Part shown: one piece after another, positions 1 through 12,701 of the stretch
How the letters are laid out: every line of letters begins with the position of its first letter
Numbering within the stretch: position 1 is the stretch's first letter
DNA from: Artocarpus heterophyllus
Lineage: Eukaryota; Streptophyta; Magnoliopsida; Rosales; Moraceae
Direction of reading: 5' to 3'
Assembly (NCBI GenBank): GCA_025403435.1
Contig: CM046337.1
Span: forward strand, 5,835,501-5,899,500
Length of the DNA: 64,000 bases
Notes under the pieces: generated by a model
Database searches by the model: none
Told to the model about the DNA's origin: nothing
What the model saw: only the letters and a program-made list of their open reading frames with translations
Position numbers and translations under genes: made by a program

Positions 1-237
1 ACCTAACTGGTGAAAGCATCCAGCCACAAAATTTTAAATGAAAAATGCAAAAAATATATAAACGGTGATGCTGCTAATTTTTTGTTCAATCACATACCAT
101 TATGTGAGGCCTATAGGTCTTCACCAATTAAGGATGTGTGATTTAACTAAAGATCAGCAATACCGATCACCCTTTGTGAGACTAAGGTAATTGAAAAAAG
201 AAAGGCTTAAATAGGTTGGACATGTTTTCCATACTAG

Positions 238-3200
238 TCAGGCACTGCCACCTCCTGAAGTCACACCGAGAACGACATTGCTTTTACCAGCAGCCAACGC
301 AGCTCCGCTCCCATGCAATTTTGATGAAGAGTTAGTTTGTTGCAAAACAGGTTTAGCAACCGGCAGGTCATGGTGTTTGGCTGTGGAAAGAGCCTTCCAG
401 GGGCAAATTTTCTCTCTCTTTTGCTGGGGTTGTTCAACGGGTGATAGGGTGCTATTTCTTCGTTTGTTGCATGAGGGTTGCTGCCGTTGTTCATTGCTGG
501 ATCGGAAAAATAAGGCCGAATGTCTCCTGTCGTTTTTAATCTTTTCCAGAAGAGCAATGCGTTTCAAAATGTTATCGGATTGGAATTGAGACTCCATGTT
601 GTAATCTCTAATGCACTGAACGACAGCTCTCAAAGCAGCTATTTCCTTGTCTGTGACCTTGTCCTGTAACATTTCTTAGCACTTGTTAATCATGTTGACT
701 TGTCACTTATCTGAGAAGCACAAACTGACAACCTCGAAAGAAGTTTTCCGTACCTTTTCTTCAATAGAACTCTTCCCCTCACCACATTGTCTGAAATAAC
801 TCTTTGTTTTCTCCATGTGTTCAGTCAATAACTTCGTTGGCGAGAACTTGTCGGTTAAGTTGAATGCAAAAGTGAGTCTAATAGCCTCGAGATTTCTATT
901 CCTTCCGAGAAGATTTTCTATAAATTCTGCAGCATATGAAATAAATAATAGCAGGCTTTACAAAAAAGCTTTCACTTATTTAGCAAATTTAAAGAGTAAT
1001 AGTCATATTTAGGAAAACGAACCAAGAGAGGCTATTTAGCAAATTTCCAGAAAAAATTACCAGGGATCTCATATGCAAAACCAAGGGTTCCACTTAGCTC
1101 CAGAGCATGTTTATCTTGAGAGATTATCTCCAGAAAATCCGAGATGTCATCTTGCTTAAACGACGAGGCCAATCCATATACAGCTAGAAACTGAAGAAAA
1201 CCCAAAATCTCCATAGAATTCTCAATATTGGCTCTTATTCTTCTTATCCACTCAGTTGCTAGCTTCATGGCATCTTCTCTTACAAGAGGTTGAATTTGTG
1301 GTGAGTTCCTTAATAGCTGCTGAAACATGAAAACGTAACTCTTCATGAAATGTGCCTCAAAACCAGCATCTCCTCTCTTCCAACGTTGAGAAAAAGATTC
1401 TTCTACAATGCCTAGCACATGCTTTGCTGGATCCAGCATTTGAAGAGCAGTCAAAATGTCATCTTGTGTCATACTTTTACCGTTCAAACCTTCACTAGAA
1501 TGAGCATTTGGAGAACTAGTAGCAATGTTGGCAATGGCCATTGAATTTTCTGCTTGCTTGGTGTTAACTGCAGAAAGAAGAATATTATGGCTATGAAGTT
1601 GAAATAAGAAATAAAACGTAGAAATAACATAGGGCATTAATTGCACCAGATATTTCAAAGTTCTCTTAAGAATATGATTCCGCACAAATGGGAAATTATT
1701 TTAATCAGTCGACACCTAATAACTACTGGGCCCTGACAGAATTTGACCTAATCAACATGGTATTAATTAACCTTCATTAGACTTCAAATTCTGCCAGTAA
1801 CCACAAGGTCAAACAGTATGAGGTAAAGTGGCAGCGGGCTTGAGTTTGCAAGGGCACGATTCGATTCCGCATGGTATAAAAAAAATTCAAATTCATAAAA
1901 GAAGGAACAAATGGGAGGACACAATTTGGTGCAACACCGCCAAAATGTGGAGCGGAAAACCTCCCAGAAATGTAATCATGTATTGCAGTTCACAGGGATA
2001 AAATATCAATAGCTTGCAGTCTAAAATCAGCCACTAGAGGAGATGGTGTATATCTAGCCGTATTCCCACAATGAGTTTACAAGACATGATATGCTGAAAA
2101 GCTATTAAGACTTAAGAAAGTTGGTGGATGAAAGCCACGAAATATGTTACAAACATGTCAACAGACCACAGCCACACGGACGTTAGTCAATACTTCAATA
2201 CAATGAGGGCCCAAATATGTTCACATGAGCGGGGATGGAAAAAGCATTTCAACCAAAATATTAAATGTAAAGTAGGTTGTCCTAAGGTATTGGGACCACT
2301 CAATAAGGAACAATCAGCACATTTTTGAACTATCCAATAACATTTATTTCCTTAAAAAAAAATAATTTGTGGTTCCCAACGTTGCAAAAATAAGACCCAA
2401 ACCAAAATTCCGCCAATCACGCACTATTATAGAGCTGACGTAGATTTCCACTCATAAACTTAAAATAAATATCTGAATGTCTTAAATTTTGAGATCCTGG
2501 TTAATACTCAGAATGTACTATGCTTAAAGCATTAGCAAATAAGATAAGATATTTAGACATAAACAGAAGCTCACCGGGTGTTTTATCTGCAACACCAAGG
2601 GTTCGGCGTATTTCGGATGCCTGTCTGCTCGCACTTACAATATCAAGAAGACTGCGAAGCTCATCCGCATCAAAAGCATAGGCCAGTCCATAGCTAGCTA
2701 AAAGCTGCACCAAACCCAAAACCTCCAAAAAATTCTGTGAGTTCACGGCCATCTTAGCCTTCCAGTCACCCGCCAACTTCATTGCTTCTTCCCTCACTTG
2801 AGGGCTAATTGCAGGTGCGGCTTTCATTAACTGTTCCAACAAAAGAATGCAGCCACTCCTCATAATACCCAAATCATAGCTCGTATTTTCCTTGCTGGGA
2901 TGCAAAGGGTAGAACCCCTGAACCGCATCCAAGACCAACTTTGCCGGGTTTGGCGATCGTTGAAGAACGGAAAAGATGTCAGTGCTAAGTGAGTCTTGCT
3001 TCTTCAATTGCTCGCTCAATAGCACCCGCAAGAAGTGCCCATTGGAGATGCAATATTGATAACGTGCAAACGATAGGAAGTCATCACTGTTATCAGCATT
3101 ATCCGATTGCTCGATCTTTACTCGAGAATCAAGGGCATTAGGTTTCACTATTAATCGAAAGGCAAGTGTATTTCGAATTGAATCAAATTCTTTCTGTGTC

Positions 3201-4300
3201 ACTTCTAATTGGCTCTCTCTCCTTTCAACCTCATGGAAACGTTCTTCCACCAGTCTTTGAAGAGAAGCAAGATTCTTCTTTTTCAATTCCAGCTCATTCA
3301 GGCACTCCTTGACCCTTTTTTGAACCAAACCAAGTTCCTCAATTTCTGATGCGGATGACATTTCCTTAAGTTCGAGAGCTTCTTTTAAACCCTCAAGCCT
3401 CCTCTCTTTCGCATCAAACTCCCAAGCACATTGGTCCATCGATTTTTTCAGCGACACAAAATTTCTCCTTTTCAATTCGAAATCTTTATGCAATGAATTG
3501 ACTTGCTTTTCTCTCATTTCAAGTTCAATAGAGCGCTCGACTATAGAATCCTGAACCGTCTGAAGCCTTTCCTCTCTCAGCTTGATTTCTCTGTCACAAT
3601 CACAAATGGCGCTTCGACATATTTTGAGTTGCTCTTCTTTCATCTCAAGTTCTTTCTTATGATCCTCAAGATACCTTGTAACCGAATGCAATTTCCTCTC
3701 TTTAAAGACAAGATCATCCCTACACTTCTTCCACATTCCTCGAATAGAACTGAGTTCTTTCCCCTTGGACTCAACTTCCTCGGATCTTTGTTTGACACTC
3801 CTCTCCAAAGAATCCAATTTCTTCGCGCGATCTTTGATTTCTTTATCCAGTTTATCAAGCTCCTTCTCTCTCTCCGCCACCGATTTCCGCGTCGAAATGT
3901 TCATCATCGTCGCAATCTCAAGCTCTCGTCGTTTTTCTTGAATCGATGAATCCAACGAACCGACTTCTTTTCCAATCAATCCGAATTCCTTCCCGCGAAC
4001 TTCGATTGCTCTCTCAATCTCATCCAAACGCTTCGATTTCAATCCAATCTCCGAGGTCAAACGCAAGTCTTCTTCTTCCAACCGCTTCTCTCTGGCCTCG
4101 ACATTCTTTTCCCGCTCCGAAAGTTCCTCGAACTTCTCCTGGAGCGTCTTCCGAGTCATGTTGAAGTGATCGTCAAGGTCCTTCCATTGAAGCGTCAGCA
4201 AGAGTATCGTCGAGGCCTCCGAGTGAAGCGCCTCGTACGCTTTGCAGATACTGATCTGCTTCAATTCCGACGCTTCCAAATCCGAAGCTATCTTTTCCAT
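238..4300 (-). CDS. FRIGIDA-like protein, FRL5-type, long coiled coil
   Basis: FRIGIDA-family proteins act in the nucleus as scaffolds promoting flowering-repressor (FLC-type) transcription; the role of FRL5-type members is less clear. CDS exons (minus): 2575-4300, 1061-1567, 754-926, 238-663; 2832 nt, 943 residues, all GT-AG with frames closing exactly. Residues about 1-400 are a heptad-rich coiled coil full of E/K/R. Then come two successive FRIGIDA-type repeats, each with a conserved VREEAMKLA / VREDAMKLA helix; the first ends exon 1 and the second fills exon 2. The 173-nt exon 3 carries the EFIENLLGRNRNLEAIR segment and the last exon starts at DKVTDKEIAALRAVVQCI, a family hallmark. The start at 4300 gives MEKIASDLEAS and lies just downstream of a TATA-like box. 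Family assignment is firm; the FRL5 subtype rests on the long coiled coil. Confidence 0.92.
1796..1900 (+). repeat. Possible tRNA-derived SINE remnant in FRL5 intron 1
   Basis: The 1,007-bp first intron (1568-2574) contains AGTGGCAGCGGG followed about 28 bp later by GATTCGATTCC and an A-rich tail. These resemble the A box and B box of RNA polymerase III promoters in tRNA-derived SINEs. Neither box is perfect and I could not find a target duplication, so this is tentative. Confidence 0.3.
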
Positions 4301-4477
4301 TGTCGAGGAACACTAACAGATAATCAAAACAACTGTACGGTCGCTTCGAAACCCTAGCAGAGAGAATCCGCCATAGGAGGATGAGGCGAACAGGGATTCG
4401 GAAACTGCAATGGCTCGGACTCCTAAGTTTCAATAATTGACGAATATAAGATTTATGATCGAGTTCCGAATGAATAA

Positions 4478-4506
4478 CCCTATATATATGGACCCTTAAA
4501 CCCTAA
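4478..4506 (-). promoter_or_regulatory. Putative TATA box and telo-box of the FRL5-type gene
   Basis: Reading the minus strand, a CATATATATAGG stretch (about 4480-4491) lies about 180 bp upstream of the start codon, and a telo-box-like AAACCCTAA (plus-strand sense) lies just beyond it at 4498-4506. Telo-boxes are common near transcription starts of plant housekeeping genes. The assignment is by motif and position only. Confidence 0.4.
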
Positions 4507-7219
4507 CATGCGAAGAGATTTTATGCTTTTTTTTTTTTTTTTTTTGGGATTCTTACAAGGAAGGAAATAATTTTGTATCATAGCAGAACATTGTGTTTTC
4601 GCCGTCGATCAACTTTTTTAACGAGTCGATTAGTAATTATCCATGTAAAAAATTTATAATATAATAAAAGTCTATTTTTAATCATATCTCAAGCCGTTAA
4701 AAATTAATCTGATTATTAAAACATAATGTTTCACATAAAACAACTTGCATTCTCTCCCGTAGATTCTTTTATTTTTTCAAGGAATTAAAAGAGCGAAAAT
4801 CTGGAAACGAGGGAAGGTCGTGACTCGTGTATGAGAGGCCACGTTTGCCATGTTTTTTCATATCTGAATCGTGCAATTTTTTTTTTTTTTTAAAGGACTT
4901 GCAATATATTATTATAGATTTTCTTGATATCAAAAATATTATTGTTTAATTTACTAAGAAAAAATATTATTGGTTTAAAGTTTATAGTTTTTGACTTTTG
5001 CTCGTTTGAAGGGGAAAAAAAAAATATGTTGATTTTACATAATCTTTTTTTGCACCGTGATTACAAACGTGACTTCAGGAAAATTTGAACTTTGTCATAG
5101 CTTTTTTTTTTTTTTTTTTTTATAGAATTTGAACCTTGACCTATTTTTTTGTGTCTGAGAAAGTGTTGAACCTTGATTTTTTTTAACATTGATATGGTGA
5201 ATGGATAAAGGGGGAATATTCTTGATGGTGATGTGATTCCTTCAAAACCAAAGTGTTTTTAATGCTTTACTCAATATTTTTTTCTTCATGTTTTGTTTGA
5301 ATTATGGAACACCTTTTAAACGAAACATATATATATTTTTTGAAAGAAAAACATATTAAGTTAATTAAACTAAAATTTAAATATATATTACAAAATCAGT
5401 TTTAAATCTAGTCATTGATTTATTGATTAATGCTATGTCTTAATTATTTTTTTCCAACAAAGCTAAAAGTCTAATAATTTGTAGGTAAATAATCCCAAAC
5501 AAAACCTTCTTCCACAACAACGTCGGCTGCTCATGCCGTCCCATGCATGAGCACCCATCGTGACCTAAGCCACACGCCTATCAGGAGACGCCGTGCTAGT
5601 AGCCACCCTCGCCGCTCATCTATTTATTAAACCCTATTTAAGACATACTCGATAAAATTTATGATAGTACAAAAATTCTATCAAATATAGACATATTTGA
5701 TAGAAAATGCTACCAAAAAAAGCATTTACCAAAATCTAAGATAACATTGCCCAATAATGACTACAAATCTTTTAGATTATGAACATAATTATATAATTAC
5801 AAAAAGGATAAATTTTTTAAATTTTGGCTCTTAAAATTTTTTTCTTTGTCATTGTTTATGGCTCGACGTCGAAAGCTTGGTGAATCCAATCTTTATTTAT
5901 TAATCACATTTGAAGTCTAAATATTAGTGTCCATTTTAAAAACGGTCTTCAATTTTACTTTATTATAAAATAGTCTAAAATCATATTTATAACGAAACAA
6001 TTATTCCAAATTTCAAACTTCAAAAATTGTAAATTCATGAAAAGAAATTAAGATTAGAAACTTGAAATATCAATAATGTTTATGTACAACATGCAAATAC
6101 ATTGGTAATTATGAATTTTGCAATTTTATGAAAATATTCAACATATAATTATCAAAATTAACGAATATAAACACATGACTTGTATATATGTCGTTAATTA
6201 ATGGCATGACTATTTATACATATTTTCACCCACATTTATTAGGATTATGGTTTTTAGCTAATATCAATAATGTTTATGTACAACATGAAAATATATTGAT
6301 AATCATAAATATTGCAATTTTACGAAAATCTCCAGCACATAATCATGAAATTAACCAATATGAACACATGACTTGTGTATATGTAATGGTATGAATGGTC
6401 ATGCGTACATATTTTAACCCAAGTTTATTTGTGTCATGATTTTCAGTTAATTTTATCCAAGTATAACATTTTGAATTCTTTTTTTTAATATAAATTTGAG
6501 GTAAAATGTATAAGTGACATACGACAATAAAATATGCTAATGCTAATTTTACTGTTATATTTTACCCTAAAAAGTGCAGTGTGAAAAATGATATTATATT
6601 TTTCGTTTCAAGGCATAATGTTATTTCTATTTTTTAATCACAATTAGTCAGCTTTGAAACTCATAAAAGGAAGTTCCGTAAAGGTAGCGGAAGTAATTCC
6701 CATGTATACTATGAATGTTTTTCCACTTCCTTATATGCTTTACGATGACCTACATGTAAAAGATAAAAAAAACCAAATCTGAATCTGTTAAAATATAAAA
6801 ACAAACACTAACTAAGAAGGAAATTAGACTACGCTACTTAACAAGTTGATCTTTTATAATAAAAGCTCAAGTCTTTAGTAAGTCCAAATTTCATCATGGT
6901 ATTAGAGTCTACCAATCTAAAATAAGATTTATGACGTCAAAAAGAGTACCATCTTGTAGGGGTGTGTGAAGAGTGAACCCGAGTTAAAAACACTGTATGT
7001 TTGGAAGCATTAATTGGAATCAATTTTAATTAAAAATGCTATAACATATAAGAGCTTTATACTTAGTAATCAAAAGTTTTCATTTTAACCCATATTGTAA
7101 AACACTACATAAAATGTAAAAACAAACTAACTTATAAAGACATTGGACAATTCCACTTAATAAGTTTACTTTTTAAGATGAAATTTTTGGTCCTTAACAA
7201 GTCCCAATTTCATCGCTAC
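4507..7219. other. AT-rich intergenic region with a ~194-bp tandem duplication
   Basis: I see no gene here. There are poly-T tracts at 4530-4550, 4880-4895 and 5102-5125. An imperfect direct duplication lies at about 6066-6455 (separate entry). Around 6900-7200 are short stretches resembling the dispersed AT-rich repeat described elsewhere, for example near 7040. Confidence 0.6.
6066..6455. repeat. Imperfect tandem duplication, ~194-bp unit, two copies
   Basis: Both copies start with AATATCAATAATGTTTATGT, at about 6066 and 6260, and run through matching TGCAATTTTAYGAAAAT and GAACACATGACTTGT-like segments to a shared ACATATTTT.ACCCA end. The copies differ by scattered substitutions, so the duplication is not recent. 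No coding potential is evident. Confidence 0.75.
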
Positions 7220-7224
7220 ACGCA

Positions 7225-8800
7225 ATGTTTGCTAAATTTTGGTGGGCAGGTACCACAAGAAAAAAGATGACCCGATGCGTTGGAGTACAATGTGCTGATC
7301 CAAGAAAGATGAAGGTTATGGAACTTGGGATTTCGGGATCTTAAGGCTTTTAATCAAGCATTATTGGCAAAGCAAGCTTAGAGCCTTATCTTCCCTTGAC
7401 TCACCGTGGTCGCATTCTCAAGTCCAAATATTAAGCAAGGGTGGTTCATGGTTGCTCCTGTTTGTGGCGAAGCTTTATTTGGGGGAAGGATTGTTGGCCA
7501 AAGGAGTTCGGTGGCAAGTAGGGGATGGTGGTTTGAGTATAAGCATGTTTGAGGATCCTTGGATTCCTAGGCCTTCTACGTTTCGACCTATCACTCCTAA
7601 GCACCATGGTTTAGGTTGTTGGTCTGTGATTTGACGATTCGGGAGGAGGGGGTTGGGACTATAACTGTGTTTGGGAGTTTATGCGGGAGGTGGACAGTAG
7701 GATGGTCTCTGGAGTTCCCATTAGTAATTGATCTAGACCCGATAGAGATTGGTCTGGCACTATACGAGCAAAGGGAGGTACACGGTTAAATCTAGCTATC
7801 ACTGAGCAATGGAGAAGGTTAATGTGTCTTTTGCGAGCCCTCGTGTCATGGTGGTCCTTTATATCGAATATAGTACGGTGTTTGGCAAACCGAGTTGAAT
7901 TGAAAAAATGAGTTTAAATATTTTAGCATGTGAGCGCTGTACGATGTAACTATATTTTGCCTTATACTGTAGCTGCTAAGAGCTTTATACTGTGGACAAT
8001 TCAAACTGTTGAGTTTGAGCAAGGCTAAAATTTTTGCATGTTGCCTCTGTCATGATATTCTGCCTACTGCCAAGACCTTAGCACGACGCAAAATTCCAAC
8101 GGGTGCAGTGTGTCACCAATGTGATAAAATAGTGGAATCTTCTGTGCACTCCTTAGTAGAGTGCCCATATAATGTTGAGGTTTGGATGCATACCAAGTTG
8201 AACGGACATATCATAAATTTGGAGGGCAATCTGAGCTAGACCTGTGCCTTTTTTGTTTAAAGTTTTGTCTAATCATGATTTTGAAGAGGTGATGGAGATC
8301 ATGTGGAACTTGTGGCCGGAGAGGAACACGTTTGTGCATGGGAGTCACCGTAGAGCTCCGCAAAGATACAACAAACTTCGGCGGCTAGTTTTTTCAAGGA
8401 GTTTGAGGAGGCTCATTCATCGTAAAGCCTTCAAAAGACCAAGAAGTTAGCTGGAATGAGAAGTGAATGGCCCCTCCTACAGGGTGCTCGAAATTGATTG
8501 TTGATGCCGTTGTTCCGGTGGAGGCAGGATTTGTGGGAATAAAAGAACTCTGAGACCATTCGGATATGGCTTCTTTGCTTTCTATAATAAGATTCCAGAT
8601 CATTTAAGTCCAAAGCTGGCGGAAGCATTGGCAATTGGGAGAGGCTGATCATCACGAAGCAGTTGGGGTATTGTTTATCCGTTGTTGAGACCGACACCAA
8701 GGAGATTTTGGACAGTTTGAGAGTAATGTCTGATTGAAGTTGTGAGGGTCCAGTTCCTGCTGATATTCACGACTTATTGGTGGAATTTTGGAGAAGCTAC
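7225..8800 (+). pseudogene. Degenerate LINE (L1-type) remnant: RT tail, zf-RVT, RNase H
   Basis: Broken reading frames in plus orientation recall the 3' half of plant L1-type LINE ORF2. In order they are: an RT thumb/connection piece (FWWAG near 7230, then GVRWQVGDGGLSISMFEDPW at 7510-7565); the zinc-binding reverse-transcriptase domain at about 8010-8200 (KAKIFACCLCHDILPTAK with CHQC and HSLVECP); and an RNase H-like tail at 8470-8730 (GFFAFYNKIPDHLSPKLAEA in one frame). Several frameshifts and stops separate them and the catalytic RT core is absent, so the element is 5'-truncated and dead. Foreign AT-rich inserts seem to interrupt it near 7860-7985 and 8800-8925. Confidence 0.8.
7860..7985. 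mobile_element. Probable small MITE nested in the LINE remnant
   Basis: LINE-like coding similarity stops near 7855 and resumes near 7990 (LSKAKIFACC). The material between begins GTGTTTGGCAAACC and contains ATTTTAGCATGTGAG and CTGCTAAGAGCTTTATACTG, words shared with other short AT-rich repeats in this window. Exact ends are not resolved. Confidence 0.4.
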
Positions 8801-8927
8801 GGGTGCGTTTATTTCGTGGTTTGAATCACGGTTTGAATTATTTTACTCCAGCATTTTCTCTCACAAAAATTTAAATATTCATTCAAATATTCTATTCAAA
8901 TACTTGAACCAAACAGGCTCTACATTA
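8799..8927. mobile_element. Probable MITE, TIR GGGTGYGTTT...AACCAAACAGGC
   Basis: This AT-rich segment at the 3' end of the LINE remnant begins GGGTGCGTTTATTTCG and ends CTTGAACCAAACAGGCTC. The ends are approximate inverted complements, and the middle is rich in TTCAAATATT words. The end structure resembles GGGTGTTTGG-type MITEs. I could not define a target duplication. Confidence 0.4.
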
Positions 8928-9792
8928 ACTTTTAGTTCTCGTGCATGTAAGCTGTAATAATGAGGCTTGTAAGATAAGCCAATTTGGCTTTAGTCCCTAG
9001 TTGTGATCACTTTTGGATTTGATCTATTGAGACTCCTATATCAATCTCAGAGGAAGTGTGTAAGGACTTGGTTCCCAACTAATGATATCCAGTTTTATAT
9101 TCCCAAAAAATGTAAAAAGTAAGCTTCTATTTTCAAATAATTCAAAGATGATAACGTTGTAACGATAAAATGAAAAAAGTGAATATAACAGCCAATATAA
9201 ATCAAATATCAAAATTCCAAAAAAAAAAAAAAAGTGAATTCGGCCTGAGAATCATTTCTTTAAGAAAAAATGTTTGGGATTGTACGTCTCATTTGTGAGT
9301 GCAATATAGGACTCAGGTTATATATTATTGTGTGGCTCTTTTTAAGGCATAATTTATTAATGAGTTTACGCATGGTAGACAAAAAAGAAACGGGAAAAAA
9401 AATACCCAGAGAAACAGAATAGTCTTTAAGATCATAGTTACTTCAGTAAGCTTTTCAGAGCCGGCACCATCTTGTACAAGAACATGTACGCAACTTTTTT
9501 TGGTAAAAGAACAAATACATCATCATTTTCTTGACAATTCCCGCACTGCCACCATCAACTCTTTTAACATTTTTCTGATCATTGGAGCCTCTACTACAGT
9601 ATCCAACATCTAAAGTCAAATTCACCACATCCTCCAAATAACTTCTGTGCTAAATGGTTCACACAATTCTCAAATGAAGTAAAGTGTGGTGAGAAATAAA
9701 AGAAGCCAAATGCTTAACTAATCGATAAGTAGATGATTTGAGCTGATGGTATGAACGCCAATCTCCAAGCCAATATCCGGGAGAAGTGGTGA
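8928..9792. other. Intergenic; probable 3' flank/UTR of TRS33
   Basis: I see no coding exon. The part closest to 9793 is probably the 3' UTR of the minus-strand TRS33 gene. Open frames here on the minus strand (9455-9637 and 9659-9964) lack any family resemblance; the second simply overlaps the terminal TRS33 exon in a different frame. Confidence 0.5.
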
Positions 9793-11767
9793 TCAGGCCT
9801 TTATACGAACCACGAATGAGCCTGTCCAATTGTGTCTCACAAACGTTATTATGATACAAATGCCACGAGCTTTTCAGTAAAGTATGATTTTCAAACAAGA
9901 ATAAAACGTCAATGCCTGATGTTCTAAACAGTAGCAGATGCAATTTTAAACAGGAAAGTGCCACAGGACTGACAAAATAGTCATCATATCACTCAAAGCA
10001 GATTTTTTCATTGATTTATTGATCATGTTAAGAAAATCCAGGCAAGGAGAAAGTAGTAAGCAGTTGATAGACATCTCAACCAAGTACAGAAATGACGGTC
10101 TTTAGTGATTCTATAAACCAAATAGGGGTTCAGAAAAAAAAATTCTAAAATCAAAATGCTCAAAATTTTTTATGCTGCTGCCTGGTAACAAGATGGGTAG
10201 TGAGAGTGAGTACCTACTCATCGCCTTGGAAGTCCATAAGTACGTGGAAAGAATACATAGATGCAATGTAGAACTCTCAAAGTCTCAAATGATTAAAGAA
10301 TGCAGTCAAGTAGTTAACAAACATCTCTACCAGGAAGAAAGTAGATTTCTTGGCATTTGCCCTTTAGGTGCTTAGTCCAGTCCAGAAGCATGTCTAAAAT
10401 CTCATAAATGGGTTTGAAGGGACTCCCATGCAGACAACATGTTTCAGAGAAGGTTACAGCCAACATCGAGTCTATTGGAGCCACTACAATCCAATAGTTC
10501 AGCATAGAATAACTAAAGAAGTTTTGACAGATATAAAACCATGACAATAAGCTATTAAGCATAGCCTCAGAAGTTACAGATAGGCAAACTACATAGTACA
10601 CGATTTATTCAGCTAGCATAAAAGAATTGGGGGCATGAAAAGTCAAAGGATGGAATCAACCATTAAGGACAAGAGACGTTGAAAAAAATGGAGAAACTAC
10701 GAATAGCAGTGATCTTTTCAATTCCTTTATGAATCAGCAAAATCAATATTTGGGACCATCATGCAGAATAAAATCATCAAGCATGGAAAATATGAAAGCA
10801 AATCAAAAGGGCATTCTCAATTTACAACTAGAGCAACGAGGAACAAGTAACTTACAGGCAGGAAGGTTGGATATGTCCGCAGAAACAGCACAAGGAATTC
10901 CCAGGTTAGAAAGAGCACCCCTTATGAGTCCACAGGGGAAATATAGATGCATGCTCGTCACTTGCGCCACCTTGTTTTCGGCTGTCGCCTCAGGATTTTC
11001 TTGAGACACATCTCCATTTTCAGAGGGATCGATGGATACACGAGAAAGCCAACGAAATCGACTATCTTGCAATACAAATGTACCCTAATAACACACAGCA
11101 AAATTGGGTTCTGTTCAACAAAAAAAAAAAGCCTACAGTACTTAATATTAAGTTTCCCAATCCGAAAAATTACCCTATGATTGGTCTTCAAGTTGTCTAT
11201 CTGCTTCTTAAAAAGTTCAGACCAAAAATCCTTGCAGATGAACTTGATAGCCTCTAGGTGATCACTGAATCGAGGCCTATCCATGGTGTAGCTAAAAAAG
11301 TAAACAAATTTCATGTCATTTTCCAAATCTGAACTCGCATATCAAACGTATATAATCTCGCTGCTTCGCTCACTTCAAAAGACTCTCCACTTCTCATTTG
11401 CCATTTTGTTTCCCCTATAGTTCTATGCAATCAAATAAGCACAACATTAATTGCCGTCGACAAATTTTATCCACATCCAGAGCAAAATTTTTGGAATAAT
11501 ATAACGCCAAAACGAAAGACGATTGATTTGTAGCAAAAATGAGAGAACAACTATCAAATTGGGAAAAAAATATAATTGATCGAGAGAAGATAATTAGGGC
11601 AGTTGAAAGGTGTACCGTTCGGAGAGCTGGTGGCCGACCTGGTAACCGATGGCCTCGATACTGCGGGCGGCGAGATCAGGCTTATTAGCGTAGAATCGGT
11701 TGCAGTAGGTCGACACCATCTCCGTCAATAGACTATCCACGCAGCTCTCAGAAACTTCTCTCGCCAT
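9793..11767 (-). CDS. TRS33: TRAPP complex subunit TRS33 / TRAPPC6
   Basis: This is a core Bet3-family subunit of the TRAPP tethering complexes, which act on ER-Golgi and trans-Golgi traffic and, in plants, on cell-plate delivery. CDS exons (minus): 11616-11767, 11174-11291, 10856-11084, 9793-9821; 528 nt, 175 residues. Recognisable segments are [17 protein letters not shown] (start), [40 protein letters not shown], the [12 protein letters not shown] strand and [16 protein letters not shown]. The terminal exon is only 29 nt and lies beyond a 1,034-bp intron; it completes the conserved SFVVRIKA ending and the frames close exactly. All introns are GT-AG. Length matches the family. From memory the Arabidopsis orthologue is At3g05000, next to the CAND2 gene, as seen further along this window. 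Confidence 0.95.
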
Positions 11768-12701
11768 TCTCTCTCTCTCTAACCCTGCTATGCTTCGTTT
11801 TCTCTCGCCTCCGGCTTGTGTCGGACCCCGTCGAGCCTATGGCCTTTCCGTTTTAAAGGTTTGCTGATTTTATTATTATTGTTTCCCTTTTTTTGTCGTT
11901 TGATGAAATTTTCGTTTTTTCTGCTGTTGTTATTGTTGTCCGAACGTTGTCGCTTTATTTATTACATTCGTTTGCAGGAAATTGTCGCTTGTATGATGTT
12001 GTCGTTCCATCGCGATGTTGAAACGATAACTAATCGCCGTTTTCAGAGTGATGTCGTTTGGATTTTGTCCTCCAAATTAAAATGCTGTCCCTTGTCGTTT
12101 ACAAAAAAAGTCATTGTTTTTTGAGGCTTTGACGTTTCATAATGTCGTGGTTTTTGAGGCATTGTTGTTTATTTCTTCTAAAGTTATCGTCGTTTTGATG
12201 ACGTTGTCGTTTTCAAAGCGATTCCATTTTGATGGGCATTGTCCCAAACGTTGTTCTTGGAAAAGGCATGTTGTTTGATGTTGTCGTTTTCAGAACTTGA
12301 TTTTAAAAGATGTTCTCGTTGTCGAATAGGGTTGCCTACCATTGTCGTTTTCATAATGTTGTTGTTCAATAATATGTCGTTTACAAATATAATGTCCATA
12401 GTGTAGTTTCTCACTTTAGAGGCTGCTCGAATCAAGATATGTTGTCGTATTTTCCTGACTTGTCATCTCAATTAAATTTAACATCTAAATAAATTGCATT
12501 ATTATTTTTAATATTTGAGTCATATATATGTGTTTAGGTTGTTTAGTTTGAATGATGTATTGAATAAATAGTGGAGGGACAATCAAGAGGATACAAAAAT
12601 AAAGACAATACATATGAACTCCTTATAAGTTCACGCCACTTTCTGACTTGTCAACTACAAAGTGTCAGTCTTCCCTCGCTACTTGTTATGTCGAATCACT
12701 A

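Noticed and set aside
3503..3949. Long plus-strand open frames over the first FRL exon (3503-3949, 3946-4164)
   Set aside because: They are antisense to the strongly coding coiled-coil exon of the FRIGIDA-like gene and have no family resemblance.
10314..10601. 95-codon minus-strand open frame inside the TRS33 third intron
   Set aside because: The exon before and the 29-nt exon after splice together in frame without it, and it resembles no known protein.
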